Source of the DNA: Thalassotalea sp. PS06
GTDB taxonomy: Bacteria; Pseudomonadota; Gammaproteobacteria; Enterobacterales; Alteromonadaceae
Direction of reading: 5' to 3'
Length of the DNA: 64,000 bases
Assembly (NCBI RefSeq): GCF_007197775.1
Contig: NZ_CP041638.1
Coordinates: 2,170,001-2,234,000, forward strand
Position numbers and translations under genes: made by a program
Part shown: one piece after another, positions 18,882-27,595 of the stretch
Layout of the letters: every line of letters begins with the position of its first letter
Numbering within the stretch: position 1 is the first letter of the stretch
The notes under the pieces: generated by a model
Databases searched by the model: none
What the model saw: the letters and a program-made list of their open reading frames with translations, nothing else
Told to the model about the DNA's origin: nothing

Positions 18882-20030
18882 TTAACTTAACAGGTCACGG
18901 GCAATGATCAGCCTTTGAATTTCGCTGGTACCTTCATAAATTGAGGTAATGCGAACATCCCTTGCCATGCGCTCTAATGGATATTCTTTGATGTAGCCAG
19001 CGCCACCTAACATTTGCAGGGCATCATAACAGGCTTTATTGGCTTTTTCGCTAGCAAATAACTTTGCCATAGACGCTTGTGTGGCAAAGCTTTTGCCCTG
19101 CTCTTTTAAACTTGCCGCCTGCATCAACAACATTTTCGCCGCTTCCATCTCGGTATATCGGTCCGCCAGCATCCATTGTAATCCCTGGAATTTAGCAAGC
19201 GGTTGATCAAACTGTTTGCGCTCCTGAATGAAATCTTTGGCGTAATCCAGTGCTGCTAATCCAACACCTAATGCCAAAGAACCGATGCCGATGCGGCCAC
19301 CGGCAAGTTCTGATACTGCAATCGCATAGCCTTTGTTTTCTTTACCCAACATATTGGCTGCCGGAACCCGACAGTTTTCGAAATGAACCTCATTCGTTGG
19401 CGAGGCTTTTTGCCCCATTTTTTCTTCGGCTTTGCTGATGTTAAGGCCTGGTGTATTGGTGTCTACCAAAAAGCAGGAAATGCCCTTGCCTTTTGCTGCT
19501 GAGGTATCGGTTACCGCCCACACTACAAAAACACCGGCAATAGAACCACTGGTGATATAAATCTTACTGCCATTTAGCACATAATCATCACCGTCTTTTA
19601 CGGCTGTGGTTTTCATGCCTGCCGGATCAGACCCCGCCGACGGCTCAGTTAAACAAAAACCGCCTGCCAGAAATTCACCTGAACAGATCTTCGGCAGGTA
19701 GGTTTGCTTTTGCTCTTCATTGCCTACGGCCTGAATCACTTCCGCGACCATATTGGTTACCGAGGTAGTAACGGCAGTGGAAGCACAGGCTTTTGCCAGC
19801 TCTGTAATGGCCAAAGAAAATGCTACGGTTCCGGCTTCAACGCCACCATATTGACCATCGATATTCAGGCCCATAAAACCAAGCTCTGCTAATTTCGCAA
19901 GATTGCTGTTAAATAAAGCTTCATCCGATTTGGCGTCAAGCTGCGCCGCCACCGGCGCGAGTTCAGATTCCGCGAACTTTTTCGCCATATCCTGGATCAT
20001 TTGTTGTTCTTCAGTCAGGCAAATATTCAT
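18882..20030 (-). CDS. Acyl-CoA dehydrogenase
   Basis: A 382-residue FAD flavoprotein that oxidises acyl-CoA to 2-enoyl-CoA. The FAD/substrate signature FCLTEPSAGSDPAGMKTTA lies near 125-143, the RKQFDQPLAKFQ segment near 270 and QMLGGAGYIKEYPLER near 335. The catalytic base is the Glu in IYEGTSEIQ (about 366). The length and Glu position fit short-chain (butyryl-type) enzymes. The divergent scoAB operon across the repeat region suggests a shared role in short-chain acyl-CoA or ketone-body metabolism, which is inference. Confidence 0.93.
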   Translation of the reverse strand: MNICLTEEQQMIQDMAKKFAESELAPVAAQLDAKSDEALFNSNLAKLAELGFMGLNIDGQYGGVEAGTVAFSLAITELAKACASTAVTTSVTNMVAEVIQAVGNEEQKQTYLPKICSGEFLAGGFCLTEPSAGSDPAGMKTTAVKDGDDYVLNGSKIYITSGSIAGVFVVWAVTDTSAAKGKGISCFLVDTNTPGLNISKAEEKMGQKASPTNEVHFENCRVPAANMLGKENKGYAIAVSELAGGRIGIGSLALGVGLAALDYAKDFIQERKQFDQPLAKFQGLQWMLADRYTEMEAAKMLLMQAASLKEQGKSFATQASMAKLFASEKANKACYDALQMLGGAGYIKEYPLERMARDVRITSIYEGTSEIQRLIIARDLLS

Positions 20031-20149
20031 AACCTACTACCTTCTCTCATAATTTTGATGGCCAAACCTTACACCTGATTAATCATAGACTCCATTAAGC
20101 CGCGGACACGAAGTTGTGTGTAGTGTATTTAAAACTGAACAAACGATGT

Positions 20150-20190
20150 GCTGATGCGGAGAAGCTAATGCGAGAGCTTTGCGCATCAGC
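20150..20190. repeat. Large stem-loop
   Basis: GCTGATGCG pairs with CGCATCAGC, and inside it AAGCT pairs with AGCTT around an 8-base loop. It lies between the acyl-CoA dehydrogenase start and the 32-bp array. Confidence 0.7.
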
Positions 20191-20242
20191 AGGGTTTTGG
20201 CCATGGAAGGCCTATATGCCGAAAATGCAGGAGCAATTTTCG

Positions 20243-20402
20243 GTGACAAACGATGCAAACAACGCGGCGCTAGGGTGACAAACGATGCAAACAGCACATC
20301 GTTAGGCTGACAATCGCCGCAAACAACGCGGCGCTAGGGTGACAAACGATGCAGAAAGCGCATCTTTAGGGTGACAGACATCGCGACAACCGATGTCAGG
20401 TA
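20243..20402. repeat. Tandem array of five 32-bp hairpin units
   Basis: Five units start exactly 32 bases apart (20243, 20275, 20307, 20339, 20371), each opening with GTGACA or CTGACA and, except the last, closing with TAGG. Each holds an inverted pair, but the arms differ: ACGATG/CATCGT, CGCCGC/GCGGCG, GATGC/GCATC, GACATCG/CGATGTC. Unit 1 has unlike arms, as if a hybrid. Constant linkers with covarying stems copy the plan of the 14216 array using a different linker. Confidence 0.85.
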
Positions 20403-20431
20403 AGATCGAAGCCGATATTCAAGATGTCGCG

Positions 20432-20566
20432 CCACTTCCACCTCCCACCCTCCACCTTCCACCTCAAATAATCTCTCGGCAATTGCTCCATGCATTGCTC
20501 TAATAAGTTACTTCCCTGTAACGACATGCATTTTCGGCATACCGTTCATCCATGAACATAACCTCC
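20432..20566 (-). repeat. Composite repeat, copy 1
   Basis: On the minus strand: left module GTTATGTTCATGGATGAAC...GGTATGCCGAAAATGCA (20566-20527), a cargo of about 40 bases, then a right module GGAGCAATT... ending in GGTGGAAGGTGG-type repeats. Four further copies occur at 27254-27335, 27429-27592, 29525-29640 and 29630-29722 with different cargo. The rest of 20403-20795 (a second CCTCCC/CCACC tract near 20565-20600 and the scoA promoter zone) shows no gene. Confidence 0.75.
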
Positions 20567-20795
20567 CTCTTCCACCCCCCACCTCCCACCTTCTTTCCTT
20601 GTAAACAAACTTTTCCGGGAAACCAGGCAACGATTGAGCGGTCGCCAAGCTTTTCATTGAGTTCCCCTGGCCTTTGCTCCATTATCGACAGCAAATCTTC
20701 GGGATCGTTGAACCAATAAAGAAAATTACATTAACATCCCAAATAACTACACCCAAATAATGACACCCAAATCATTGGGGGAAACAGGAGTTCTT

Positions 20796-21518
20796 ATGGC
20801 AGGTTTTAATAAGGTCGTGAATTCTTACCAGGAAGCGCTTGCTGGCCTGGAAGATAACATGACGCTAATCGTTGGTGGCTTTGGTCTGTGTGGCAATCCG
20901 GAAAATCTTATCAAAGAAATTAAGCGCATGGGCACCACAGGCTTAACCGTTGTATCCAATAACTGTGGTACCACAGAGCACGGCTTAGGCATTTTGTTGT
21001 TTGACAAGCAAATTAAGAAAATGGTCGCTTCTTATGTTGGTGAGAACGATAACTTTGAACAACAAATGATGAGTGGCGAGCTGGAAGTCGAACTTACTCC
21101 ACAAGGCACATTAGCAGAAAAAATGCGCGCTGGTGGCGCTGGTATCCCAGCGTTTTATACCGCTACAGGTTATGGAACGCCGGTTGCAGAAGGCAAAGAA
21201 GTTCGTGAATTCAATGGCAAGCAGTACATCCTAGAAGAGTCGGTAACTGGCGACTTCGCACTGGTTAAAGCCTACAAAGCCGACACTTACGGCAATCTGG
21301 TATTCCGTAAAACCGCCCGTAACTTTAACCCATTGGCAGCTACAGCCGGAAAAATTACCGTGGTTGAAGTGGAAGAAATCGTCGAGCCAGGAGAGCTGGA
21401 TCCCGATGAAATCCATTTAAGCGGTATTTACGTTGATCGTTTGATCAAAGGTGACTTTGAGAAAATCATTGAGCAACGCACGGTTCGTGCAAGTCAAACC
21501 AACGAGCAAGGAGCATAA
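20796..21518 (+). CDS. scoA: 3-oxoacid CoA-transferase subunit A
   Basis: The A subunit of succinyl-CoA:3-ketoacid CoA-transferase, which activates acetoacetate with CoA from succinyl-CoA. The 240-residue chain has the glycine-rich CoA-transferase signature [13 protein letters not shown] near 26-38, [25 protein letters not shown] and the KTARNFNP segment. The ATG at 20796 has CAGGAG 5 bases upstream; the longer frame upstream has no site. The stop is 2 bases before scoB, so both subunits are made together. Confidence 0.95.
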   Translation: MAGFNKVVNSYQEALAGLEDNMTLIVGGFGLCGNPENLIKEIKRMGTTGLTVVSNNCGTTEHGLGILLFDKQIKKMVASYVGENDNFEQQMMSGELEVELTPQGTLAEKMRAGGAGIPAFYTATGYGTPVAEGKEVREFNGKQYILEESVTGDFALVKAYKADTYGNLVFRKTARNFNPLAATAGKITVVEVEEIVEPGELDPDEIHLSGIYVDRLIKGDFEKIIEQRTVRASQTNEQGA

Positions 21519-21520
21519 TC

Positions 21521-22177
21521 ATGGCCTTATCCAGAGAACAAATTGCACAGCGTGTCGCTCAGGAATTAAAAGACGGTTACTACGTTAACTTAGGTATTGG
21601 TATTCCAACTTTGGTTGCAAACTATGTGCCTGAGGGTATCGAAGTGATGTTGCAATCAGAAAATGGTTTGTTAGGTATGGGCCGATTTCCGACCGAAGAC
21701 GAAGTTGATGCCGACCTTATCAATGCCGGTAAGCAAACCGTCACCATGACCGCAGGTGCCTCCCTTTTTGACAGCGCCGAATCCTTTGCCATGATCCGCG
21801 GTGGTCACGTTGATTTAACGGTTCTAGGTGCATTCGAAGTGGATGTAGAAGGTAATATCGCCTCTTACATGATCCCAGGAAAACTAATCAAAGGCATGGG
21901 CGGTGCCATGGATTTGGTAGCCGGTGCAGACAATATCATTGTGACTATGACCCATGCCTCTAAGCACGGTGTATCCAAGCTATTGAACAAGTGTTCCCTG
22001 CCGTTAACCGGCAAAGGCTGTATCAAAAAAGTGCTGACGGATTTGGCCTTCATCGAAATTAAAGAAGGTAAATTTCACCTGCTAGAGCGAGCACCAGGTG
22101 TTAGCGTTGAAGAGATCATTAAGCTAACCGAAGGTGAGCTAGTGGTGGAAGGCGACATTCCGGAAATGCAGTTTTAA
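21521..22177 (+). CDS. scoB: 3-oxoacid CoA-transferase subunit B
   Basis: The catalytic subunit, 218 residues. The active-site glutamate, which forms the CoA thioester, is Glu47 in LQSENGLLGMG. The N-terminal GYYVNLGIGIPTL and the MTHASKHG and ERAPGVSVEEI segments fit the family. It is co-transcribed with scoA and ends in a terminator. Confidence 0.96.
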   Translation: MALSREQIAQRVAQELKDGYYVNLGIGIPTLVANYVPEGIEVMLQSENGLLGMGRFPTEDEVDADLINAGKQTVTMTAGASLFDSAESFAMIRGGHVDLTVLGAFEVDVEGNIASYMIPGKLIKGMGGAMDLVAGADNIIVTMTHASKHGVSKLLNKCSLPLTGKGCIKKVLTDLAFIEIKEGKFHLLERAPGVSVEEIIKLTEGELVVEGDIPEMQF

Positions 22178-22210
22178 TACCGAAATATTAATACTAGAAA
22201 ACTTAAAAAA

Positions 22211-22248
22211 GAAAACGGCTAAGGATAATCCCTAAGCCGTTTTTTATT
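22211..22248. terminator. Terminator after scoAB
   Basis: AAAACGGCTAAGG-ATAATC-CCTAAGCCGTTTTTT, with one mismatch in the stem. It lies between convergent scoB and the DUF3604 gene and has A and T runs on both sides. Confidence 0.8.
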
Positions 22249-22270
22249 TCAAATAAAATGGATTGATAGC

Positions 22271-24157
22271 TTACTCGGCGCTATACCAGATTGGACTGCT
22301 CCAGGCTCTTTCCTGTATGGTCGCTGGTAAATCGTCTCTGATTTCCTGCCCTAGTGCGATGGCATCAAGCGTTGACCAACGCGGTGTTGGGATCTCAAGC
22401 ACTCGCACGTAATAAAATGCATGTTGTGCCGGGTCAAATTCCGGGTCTTTCCAGGTCACAAGGAAAGAGCTGGCACCAATATCATTGGTATATTTGCCGG
22501 TTTTTAAATCAACCGTTGACTCCAGCATTTCAGAACCGTCGGTGCGATCATCAGATAATGCCACATCAAAGATTTTTTCCTGGGCATTGCCTTCGCTATC
22601 CACCCAGCCCTTGATCACCTGGGCTCTGTCCAGATTAGCACCATCCGCTTCTTTCATCGCCTGAATAATCAGCACCGGTGAATTGTCTGACGCACCTGAG
22701 AGTTCGCTGCCCATCGGGACGCCCTTATCATAGGCCATGTTTACCCAGTCTTCGCTATCGAGGATATTGTCGTCGTATTCAAAGGATGCGAACACACGTA
22801 CCTGCATTCGGGTACCTGAGGTACCGAAGGTTTCCTTACGCGCCATGGCATTAAAAATGGCATCCCGAGTATTTTCTTCGGCCCAGACACCAGCCAGACC
22901 ACCAGAGCTAAATTCACGAATTTGCTGTTTCGAGGCTTCCTCGTAACCCGGGATCCCTTTGAGTCTGTGCTCTTTATTAAACTCGCCGGCAAATTTACCG
23001 GTATAGTTATCTTCTTCCACCGATGCCGCCGAGTTATGGGTGTCTGAATCACCAATTACGCCATATTTAAATGGGTTACCCTGGTCGTTCATTTCCATGC
23101 GGATACCGTCTAAATAGGCCTGCCTCAAATAGCTGCCCTGACGTTTTGTCGGACGTTCAGTAATTGCCGACAAGGTGTAATCCCAAAGCTCGAAGTCCGC
23201 GAATTCATCATTGGGCGACAAATCTGGGTGGGTTTCTGAGGTACCTTTTATCTGCGAAATCTCATAGACCGGCTCATTCTTGATTCGGTTTTCAGAATAT
23301 TCTTTAGTGATTTCATTACCATAAGAGTCGGTTAACTCAAACATCATGCCGTCACTGGCGTTACCATTATGGGGCACAGCCAGCAATTCAGCGCCACTGT
23401 CTCTGGCGGTATTCATGTATTTCCATAGATCCTCAGGTTTGTTGGAATCCAGCGTTGAAAAAGGCATTTCCGGAATGCCCTCGCTGCCATTGAAGATCAC
23501 CACCCGATGCAGGTTGCGGTTATTCGGCGCAGACGTCCATTCAAATGCGGCAAATGTGGTGAAACTTCCGGGTTCGTTGTGTTGCTCGGCAATATCGATG
23601 ATTTCCTGCCACATAGATTTCGCCATTTCCGGGTCGCTTAGCTGCGGATCGGACTTGCCTTTATTCATATCATCAAGAATTTTCGCAAAGGCTTTAAATG
23701 CTACCGCTGAATCTTCTGAGGTGATTTCTTTGGCAATATCCAACTTACTGAAAGGGCTATCGGGATCTTCCATGTTCTTAAATACCCCCATGTACTCGGC
23801 ATGATCAGACACCGCATACCAATCCAGAGGCTTTTTAATTTTCATCATCCCACCTTCTTTGGTGGCAGGAATCGCCTCTCCTTTTGCCCAGCGATAAGCA
23901 TCCTCCGGAGACGTAGGACTACCGTTGGTATAACCATCAAATGACCAGGAGGTATGAATATGCAAATTGCCGAAGTAGGCTTGCTTATCAGACGATGCCA
24001 TTGAGCTGTCATCGCTGGTACTGCTGGCAACTGGCGCTGCCGCGGTTTCAGTGGTGGAATTATCGGTTGCGGATGGCTCTGGTTCAGACTTTTGACCACA
24101 TGCCGTTATCGCTAATGCGGCAGCAATGGCCAAGGAAATGGGGGCTAATTTACTCAT
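22271..24157 (-). CDS. DUF3604 domain lipoprotein (PHP-like metal hydrolase fold)
   Basis: A 628-residue exported lipoprotein. The lipobox Cys is residue 20 (AITACGQ), followed by an acidic/Ser/Thr linker to about 58. The DUF3604 domain starts at FGNLHIHTSWSFDG and holds further His/Asp clusters (VSDHAEYMG, VPHNGN, IGDSDTHN) typical of a PHP-like metal site. The catalytic substrate is unknown; these proteins are common in marine bacteria. Confidence 0.88.
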   Translation of the reverse strand: MSKLAPISLAIAAALAITACGQKSEPEPSATDNSTTETAAAPVASSTSDDSSMASSDKQAYFGNLHIHTSWSFDGYTNGSPTSPEDAYRWAKGEAIPATKEGGMMKIKKPLDWYAVSDHAEYMGVFKNMEDPDSPFSKLDIAKEITSEDSAVAFKAFAKILDDMNKGKSDPQLSDPEMAKSMWQEIIDIAEQHNEPGSFTTFAAFEWTSAPNNRNLHRVVIFNGSEGIPEMPFSTLDSNKPEDLWKYMNTARDSGAELLAVPHNGNASDGMMFELTDSYGNEITKEYSENRIKNEPVYEISQIKGTSETHPDLSPNDEFADFELWDYTLSAITERPTKRQGSYLRQAYLDGIRMEMNDQGNPFKYGVIGDSDTHNSAASVEEDNYTGKFAGEFNKEHRLKGIPGYEEASKQQIREFSSGGLAGVWAEENTRDAIFNAMARKETFGTSGTRMQVRVFASFEYDDNILDSEDWVNMAYDKGVPMGSELSGASDNSPVLIIQAMKEADGANLDRAQVIKGWVDSEGNAQEKIFDVALSDDRTDGSEMLESTVDLKTGKYTNDIGASSFLVTWKDPEFDPAQHAFYYVRVLEIPTPRWSTLDAIALGQEIRDDLPATIQERAWSSPIWYSAE

Positions 24158-24238
24158 CGAAGCTCCGGAATGTCAGCGGTAGATTCAACTAGTATAGAAG
24201 ACCCCTACAAAATGGCGTAATTCAACACCTTAGGTAAA

Positions 24239-25231
24239 CTAGCCGCGATTATGGGGACTCGTAAAATCCAGTATTGGCCCTTTAGGTACCACACCAGTTG
24301 GGTTAATCATATCGTGACTCTCGTAATAATGGTGCTTGATATGGGTCATGTTTACTGTCTCAGCGACACCGGGTACTTGATACAGTTCTCGCAAATAACC
24401 TGAAATATTTGGGTAATCGGCAATTCGGTGCAAATTGCATTTAAAATGGCCCACGTAAACCGCGTCAAAACGCACTAAGGTGGTAAATAAACGCCAATCC
24501 GCTTCGGTTATCGAATCTCCGACCAGATAGCGCTGCTTGGCAAGTCGCTTTTCCAGACTATCCAGGGCGCTAAACAATTCCACAACTGCTTCTTCATAGG
24601 CTTGTTGAGTCGTGGCAAATCCAGCGCGATATACGCCATTGTTAATGTTCGGATAAACAAAATCATTAATGGTATCGATTTCTTCTCGCAATGATTCAGG
24701 ATAAAAATCCCAGGGTTTAGCTCCCAAGTGATCAAACGAGCTATTTAACATACGGATAATTTCAGAAGACTCATTGGAAACGATGGTATTGGTCTTCTTA
24801 TCCCATAGCACTGGCACAGTTACCCGGCCGGTGTAGTTTGAATCTGCCTGGGTATAAACCTGATGTAAAAAAGAATTTTCGAAAAGATCGTCGTTTGCAG
24901 ATACCCAGTCCGGATTATCTTTATCTTCCTGAGGCGCAAAGGTCCAGCCATTCTCTTTCATCAGATAATGCACTACTGACACTGAAATCATCTCTTCAAG
25001 GCCCTTTAGCTTTCGGAAAATCAGGGTCCTATGGGCCCAGGGGCAAGCAAGCGATACATAAAGATGATAGCGATTCGCTTCTGCCTTAAAGCCCTTTTCG
25101 CCATTTGGGCCTGCTTCACCATCGGCGGTGATCCAACTTCGAAACGACGATTCTTTGCGTTCAAATTTACCGCCAGTGGCCTTGGTGTCGTACCATTGAT
25201 CATGCCATTGGCCATCTACTAATAATCCCAT
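24239..25231 (-). CDS. Glutathionyl-hydroquinone reductase (YqjG/PcpF-type)
   Basis: A Xi-class glutathione transferase that removes glutathione from glutathionylated hydroquinones. It has 330 residues, an N-terminal thioredoxin-like half with catalytic Cys63 in ACPWAHR, and a C-terminal helical half containing the GDSITEADWRLFTTLVRFD segment and a GHFKCNL segment. It lies 47 bases downstream of a DoxX-family gene, and this pairing resembles the yqjG/yqjF pairing in E. coli. Confidence 0.93.
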   Translation of the reverse strand: MGLLVDGQWHDQWYDTKATGGKFERKESSFRSWITADGEAGPNGEKGFKAEANRYHLYVSLACPWAHRTLIFRKLKGLEEMISVSVVHYLMKENGWTFAPQEDKDNPDWVSANDDLFENSFLHQVYTQADSNYTGRVTVPVLWDKKTNTIVSNESSEIIRMLNSSFDHLGAKPWDFYPESLREEIDTINDFVYPNINNGVYRAGFATTQQAYEEAVVELFSALDSLEKRLAKQRYLVGDSITEADWRLFTTLVRFDAVYVGHFKCNLHRIADYPNISGYLRELYQVPGVAETVNMTHIKHHYYESHDMINPTGVVPKGPILDFTSPHNRG

Positions 25232-25278
25232 GTTAAACTCCTTTGAAAATGATATCTATCGTTAAGAATAATTCGCGA

Positions 25279-25710
25279 TTACTGCTTATTACGGTTATCC
25301 AGAGAATAAGCGCCAGCCCCTAAGGCAAATACCATCAACAGTCCGCCCATTACCGATGTATTTTTCATAAACATTAGCATTTGCATTTGATCTGCAAAGT
25401 TTGCGTGAAATAAAACATTTGCAACCAGCGTAAACCCGAAAAGCGCCAAAGCGGCAATTCTGGTTTTAAAACCGACTATCAGCATTAATGCCCCAATCAC
25501 CTCTACGGCGATAACGATAGGTAAGATTAATCCGGGCACACCTGCGCTTTCCATATAGGCTTGAGTTCCCTGATACTGACCAATTTTATTCAGGCCCGCC
25601 ATTAAAAACATCAGAGCAAGCAGCACACGCCCGGCAGGTGCGGCAATGTTGAATATAGTGGCGTCAGGTTTAGATGAAACAGTGTGATTTTCGATGGTGG
25701 TGGTATTCAT
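25279..25710 (-). CDS. DoxX family membrane protein
   Basis: A 143-residue inner-membrane protein with four hydrophobic helices (about 25-43, 60-80, 85-103, 112-132) and the family motifs RVLLALMFLMAGLNKI and MESAGVPGL. It is probably co-transcribed with the glutathionyl-hydroquinone reductase and so linked to quinone or oxidative-stress handling (inference). Confidence 0.9.
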   Translation of the reverse strand: MNTTTIENHTVSSKPDATIFNIAAPAGRVLLALMFLMAGLNKIGQYQGTQAYMESAGVPGLILPIVIAVEVIGALMLIVGFKTRIAALALFGFTLVANVLFHANFADQMQMLMFMKNTSVMGGLLMVFALGAGAYSLDNRNKQ

Positions 25711-25843
25711 AAAAGTTCTCCTTAAAATTTATCTTCAATTCATTTCGAATCGTTAGAAGTAACTTTATATGAAATAATTAGAACTTAAATTAGATATATT
25801 CGGCCCTTAAATTCTATAAAGTAGAATATAAAGACCATTTTTC

Positions 25844-26827
25844 TTATCTGCCTACCTGGGCAATCACAAATGCAACTGGCATATTTGCCAAATACGCATT
25901 ATCGAAATAGTGCAGTTCATTGTAGGAAATCAAACCACGGATACTGCGCGTGTAAGCTTCACCGCGCTCTGAATACTCAGTCAATGTATCCACCAACTCA
26001 AGACCTGTTATGGCTTGATCGGTATCTCTTAATTGACGGCGCAGCGCACGAAATTCGTTATAAGCAGAGACCGTATTGAGATTCAACATATAGCCCTGCA
26101 CAGATTCCAGCGGTGACGAGAAGCGCGCCAGGCCATAGTTGCCAAGCTCTTTGCGTTGCTGTTTGGGCACCATGCCATTACCGGAATAGTCCCATTGCCC
26201 AAAGTACGCATGTCCTTCCAGGGTGAATCGTGAGGTAGCCCAGCCACTCTCCTCAGCCGCTTGCGCCAGTGCTAATGAAGGAGGAATAATATCAACACGG
26301 GATAGAAGCCGTTGTCGTTGTGCTTCGGTAATTTCAGCACGGGACGAGCCAATTACCTCATATTTCAATGCCATTTCGACTAATTTAGGGTCGTTGAGTG
26401 AGCGAGACTCAGCCTGTTGTCGTTCCTGCAAAATTGCTTCATTAGACATCAGGATAAGTGGCATCATTAATTTAAAGAACAATGACTTTTTGACACTAAC
26501 TGGAAGTTTTCGGGTATCACTAACCCAGGATGGGGATAGTTTCGCAAAGGTAATTCTTGGTACCGCCTGCTCGTTTCTGTGCCAGTCTACCGGGTGATAG
26601 TTAAGTAATTCGTAAAGGGCAAACAACTCGTCGAGACTCGCCGCTTCGATACTAACAGCATTTGGGGAGGCAATACGCTCAGAAATGGCGTCTGCACGTT
26701 GTTGTAAAGGAGTTAATTGAGCACTAGCCTGCGCTTTCGCTGCACAAAAAGTAAATACTACAAGCAGAGAAATGAAAGAAGACGTAAAGCGCCCTAATAA
26801 AGGGGAGAAATAGCGTGATCCATGCAT
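25844..26827 (-). CDS. Bax-like glucosaminidase-domain protein
   Basis: A 327-residue exported protein with a hydrophobic signal segment (about 12-35). The C-terminal half is a glucosaminidase domain: the catalytic glutamate lies in AQAAEESGWATSRF (about Glu192) and is followed by GHAYFGQWDYSG, YMLNLNT and YSERGEAYTRSIRGLI. This matches E. coli Bax in arrangement. It probably trims peptidoglycan in the periplasm. Confidence 0.9.
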   Translation of the reverse strand: MHGSRYFSPLLGRFTSSFISLLVVFTFCAAKAQASAQLTPLQQRADAISERIASPNAVSIEAASLDELFALYELLNYHPVDWHRNEQAVPRITFAKLSPSWVSDTRKLPVSVKKSLFFKLMMPLILMSNEAILQERQQAESRSLNDPKLVEMALKYEVIGSSRAEITEAQRQRLLSRVDIIPPSLALAQAAEESGWATSRFTLEGHAYFGQWDYSGNGMVPKQQRKELGNYGLARFSSPLESVQGYMLNLNTVSAYNEFRALRRQLRDTDQAITGLELVDTLTEYSERGEAYTRSIRGLISYNELHYFDNAYLANMPVAFVIAQVGR

Positions 26828-26941
26828 TTGTTATTATCTCAATAAAACGTTAGTTTTTTATTGAGTATAGACGCTATTTTAAATTCTACTTTTCGCAGTC
26901 GAAATTGATCGCCCCCTTCCACTTCCACCTTCAATAAGACA

Positions 26942-27154
26942 TCACTCCAGATTAAAGTACTGATATCCCTGCCGATATAGCTGGCACGCCATCATCAAAT
27001 CCCCTTCAAACTCTAATCGCCTGGCTCTTTTAAACAGCTCTTCGATAAACAGCAAATTCCCGGCTTTTGCTTGTTGGATCACCTGGCTGTCATCGTATTT
27101 TTCCAGCCAGTGGCGACGTTCCTGATTGGGAATATAAGACGTCCTGATTGCCAT
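26942..27154 (-). CDS. Small hypothetical protein
   Basis: A 70-residue soluble, highly charged protein (WLEKYDDSQVIQQAKAGNLLFIEELFKRARRLE...) that looks mostly helical. A GGGAGAG site lies just before the ATG, which supports translation. I do not recognise the family. It stands alone next to the repeat-rich zone. Confidence 0.6.
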   Translation of the reverse strand: MAIRTSYIPNQERRHWLEKYDDSQVIQQAKAGNLLFIEELFKRARRLEFEGDLMMACQLYRQGYQYFNLE

Positions 27155-27253
27155 TAACTCTCCCTACATTTAGCAATTGCAATAGCCCTAACGTAGCGAA
27201 TTTACCGCCAGGGATCCTGACCATCTGCAGACCAAATATGATTAATTGGGGCA

Positions 27254-27335
27254 GGAGGAAGTTATGATCATGGACGATCGGTATGCCCAAAATGCAGGGA
27301 GCATATTTTCGGTGGAAGGTGGAAGGTGGGAGAAA
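27254..27335 (+). repeat. Composite repeat, copy 2 (almost no cargo)
   Basis: Left module GTTATGATCATGGACGATCGG...AAAATGCA (27261-27296) runs straight into the right module GGGAGCATATTTTCGGTGG and two GGTGGAA repeats. Confidence 0.75.
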
Positions 27336-27402
27336 AAGCAAAAACACTTGAGTCATTCCCTGATACTACAGGGAATCTTTGTCAGAAGCTGAAGTTATCT
27401 CT
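27333..27402 (+). repeat. Third copy of the ATTCCCTG hairpin unit
   Basis: AAAAAGCAAAAACAC, then GAGTCATTCCCTGATACT and CAGGGAAT, the same unit found at 14391 and 14595. It is placed right after a composite repeat. Confidence 0.8.
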
Positions 27403-27428
27403 TTTGAGGTGAGGTATGCTTCGCAGGT

Positions 27429-27592
27429 GGGAGGTTATGATCATGGATGAACGGTATGCCGAAAATGCACTAATTCAGGGATGTATGTGGGTAGAATAAC
27501 GCACTAATACAGGGATGTATGTGGGTAGAATAACGCAGGAGCAGTTATCGAGGAGCAGTTATCGAGGAGCAATTTTCGGCGGAAGTATAAGC
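27429..27592 (+). repeat. Composite repeat, copy 3 with tandem cargo
   Basis: Between the left module (27434-27469) and the right module AGGAGCAATTTTCGGCGG, the cargo consists of a 37-bp sequence (CTAAT(T/A)CAGGGATGTATG...GAATAACGCA) twice and AGGAGCAGTTATCG twice. Confidence 0.75.
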
Positions 27593-27595
27593 CCG

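Noticed and set aside
20243..20402. CRISPR-like regular spacing of 32 bp
   Set aside because: Units differ in their paired arms, there are no unique spacers between identical repeats and no cas genes nearby.
20500..20694. Open frames across the composite repeats (also 29638-29841)
   Set aside because: They follow repeat sequence (GGTGGAA and MDERYAENA-type translations) at several places, so they are by-products of the repeat.
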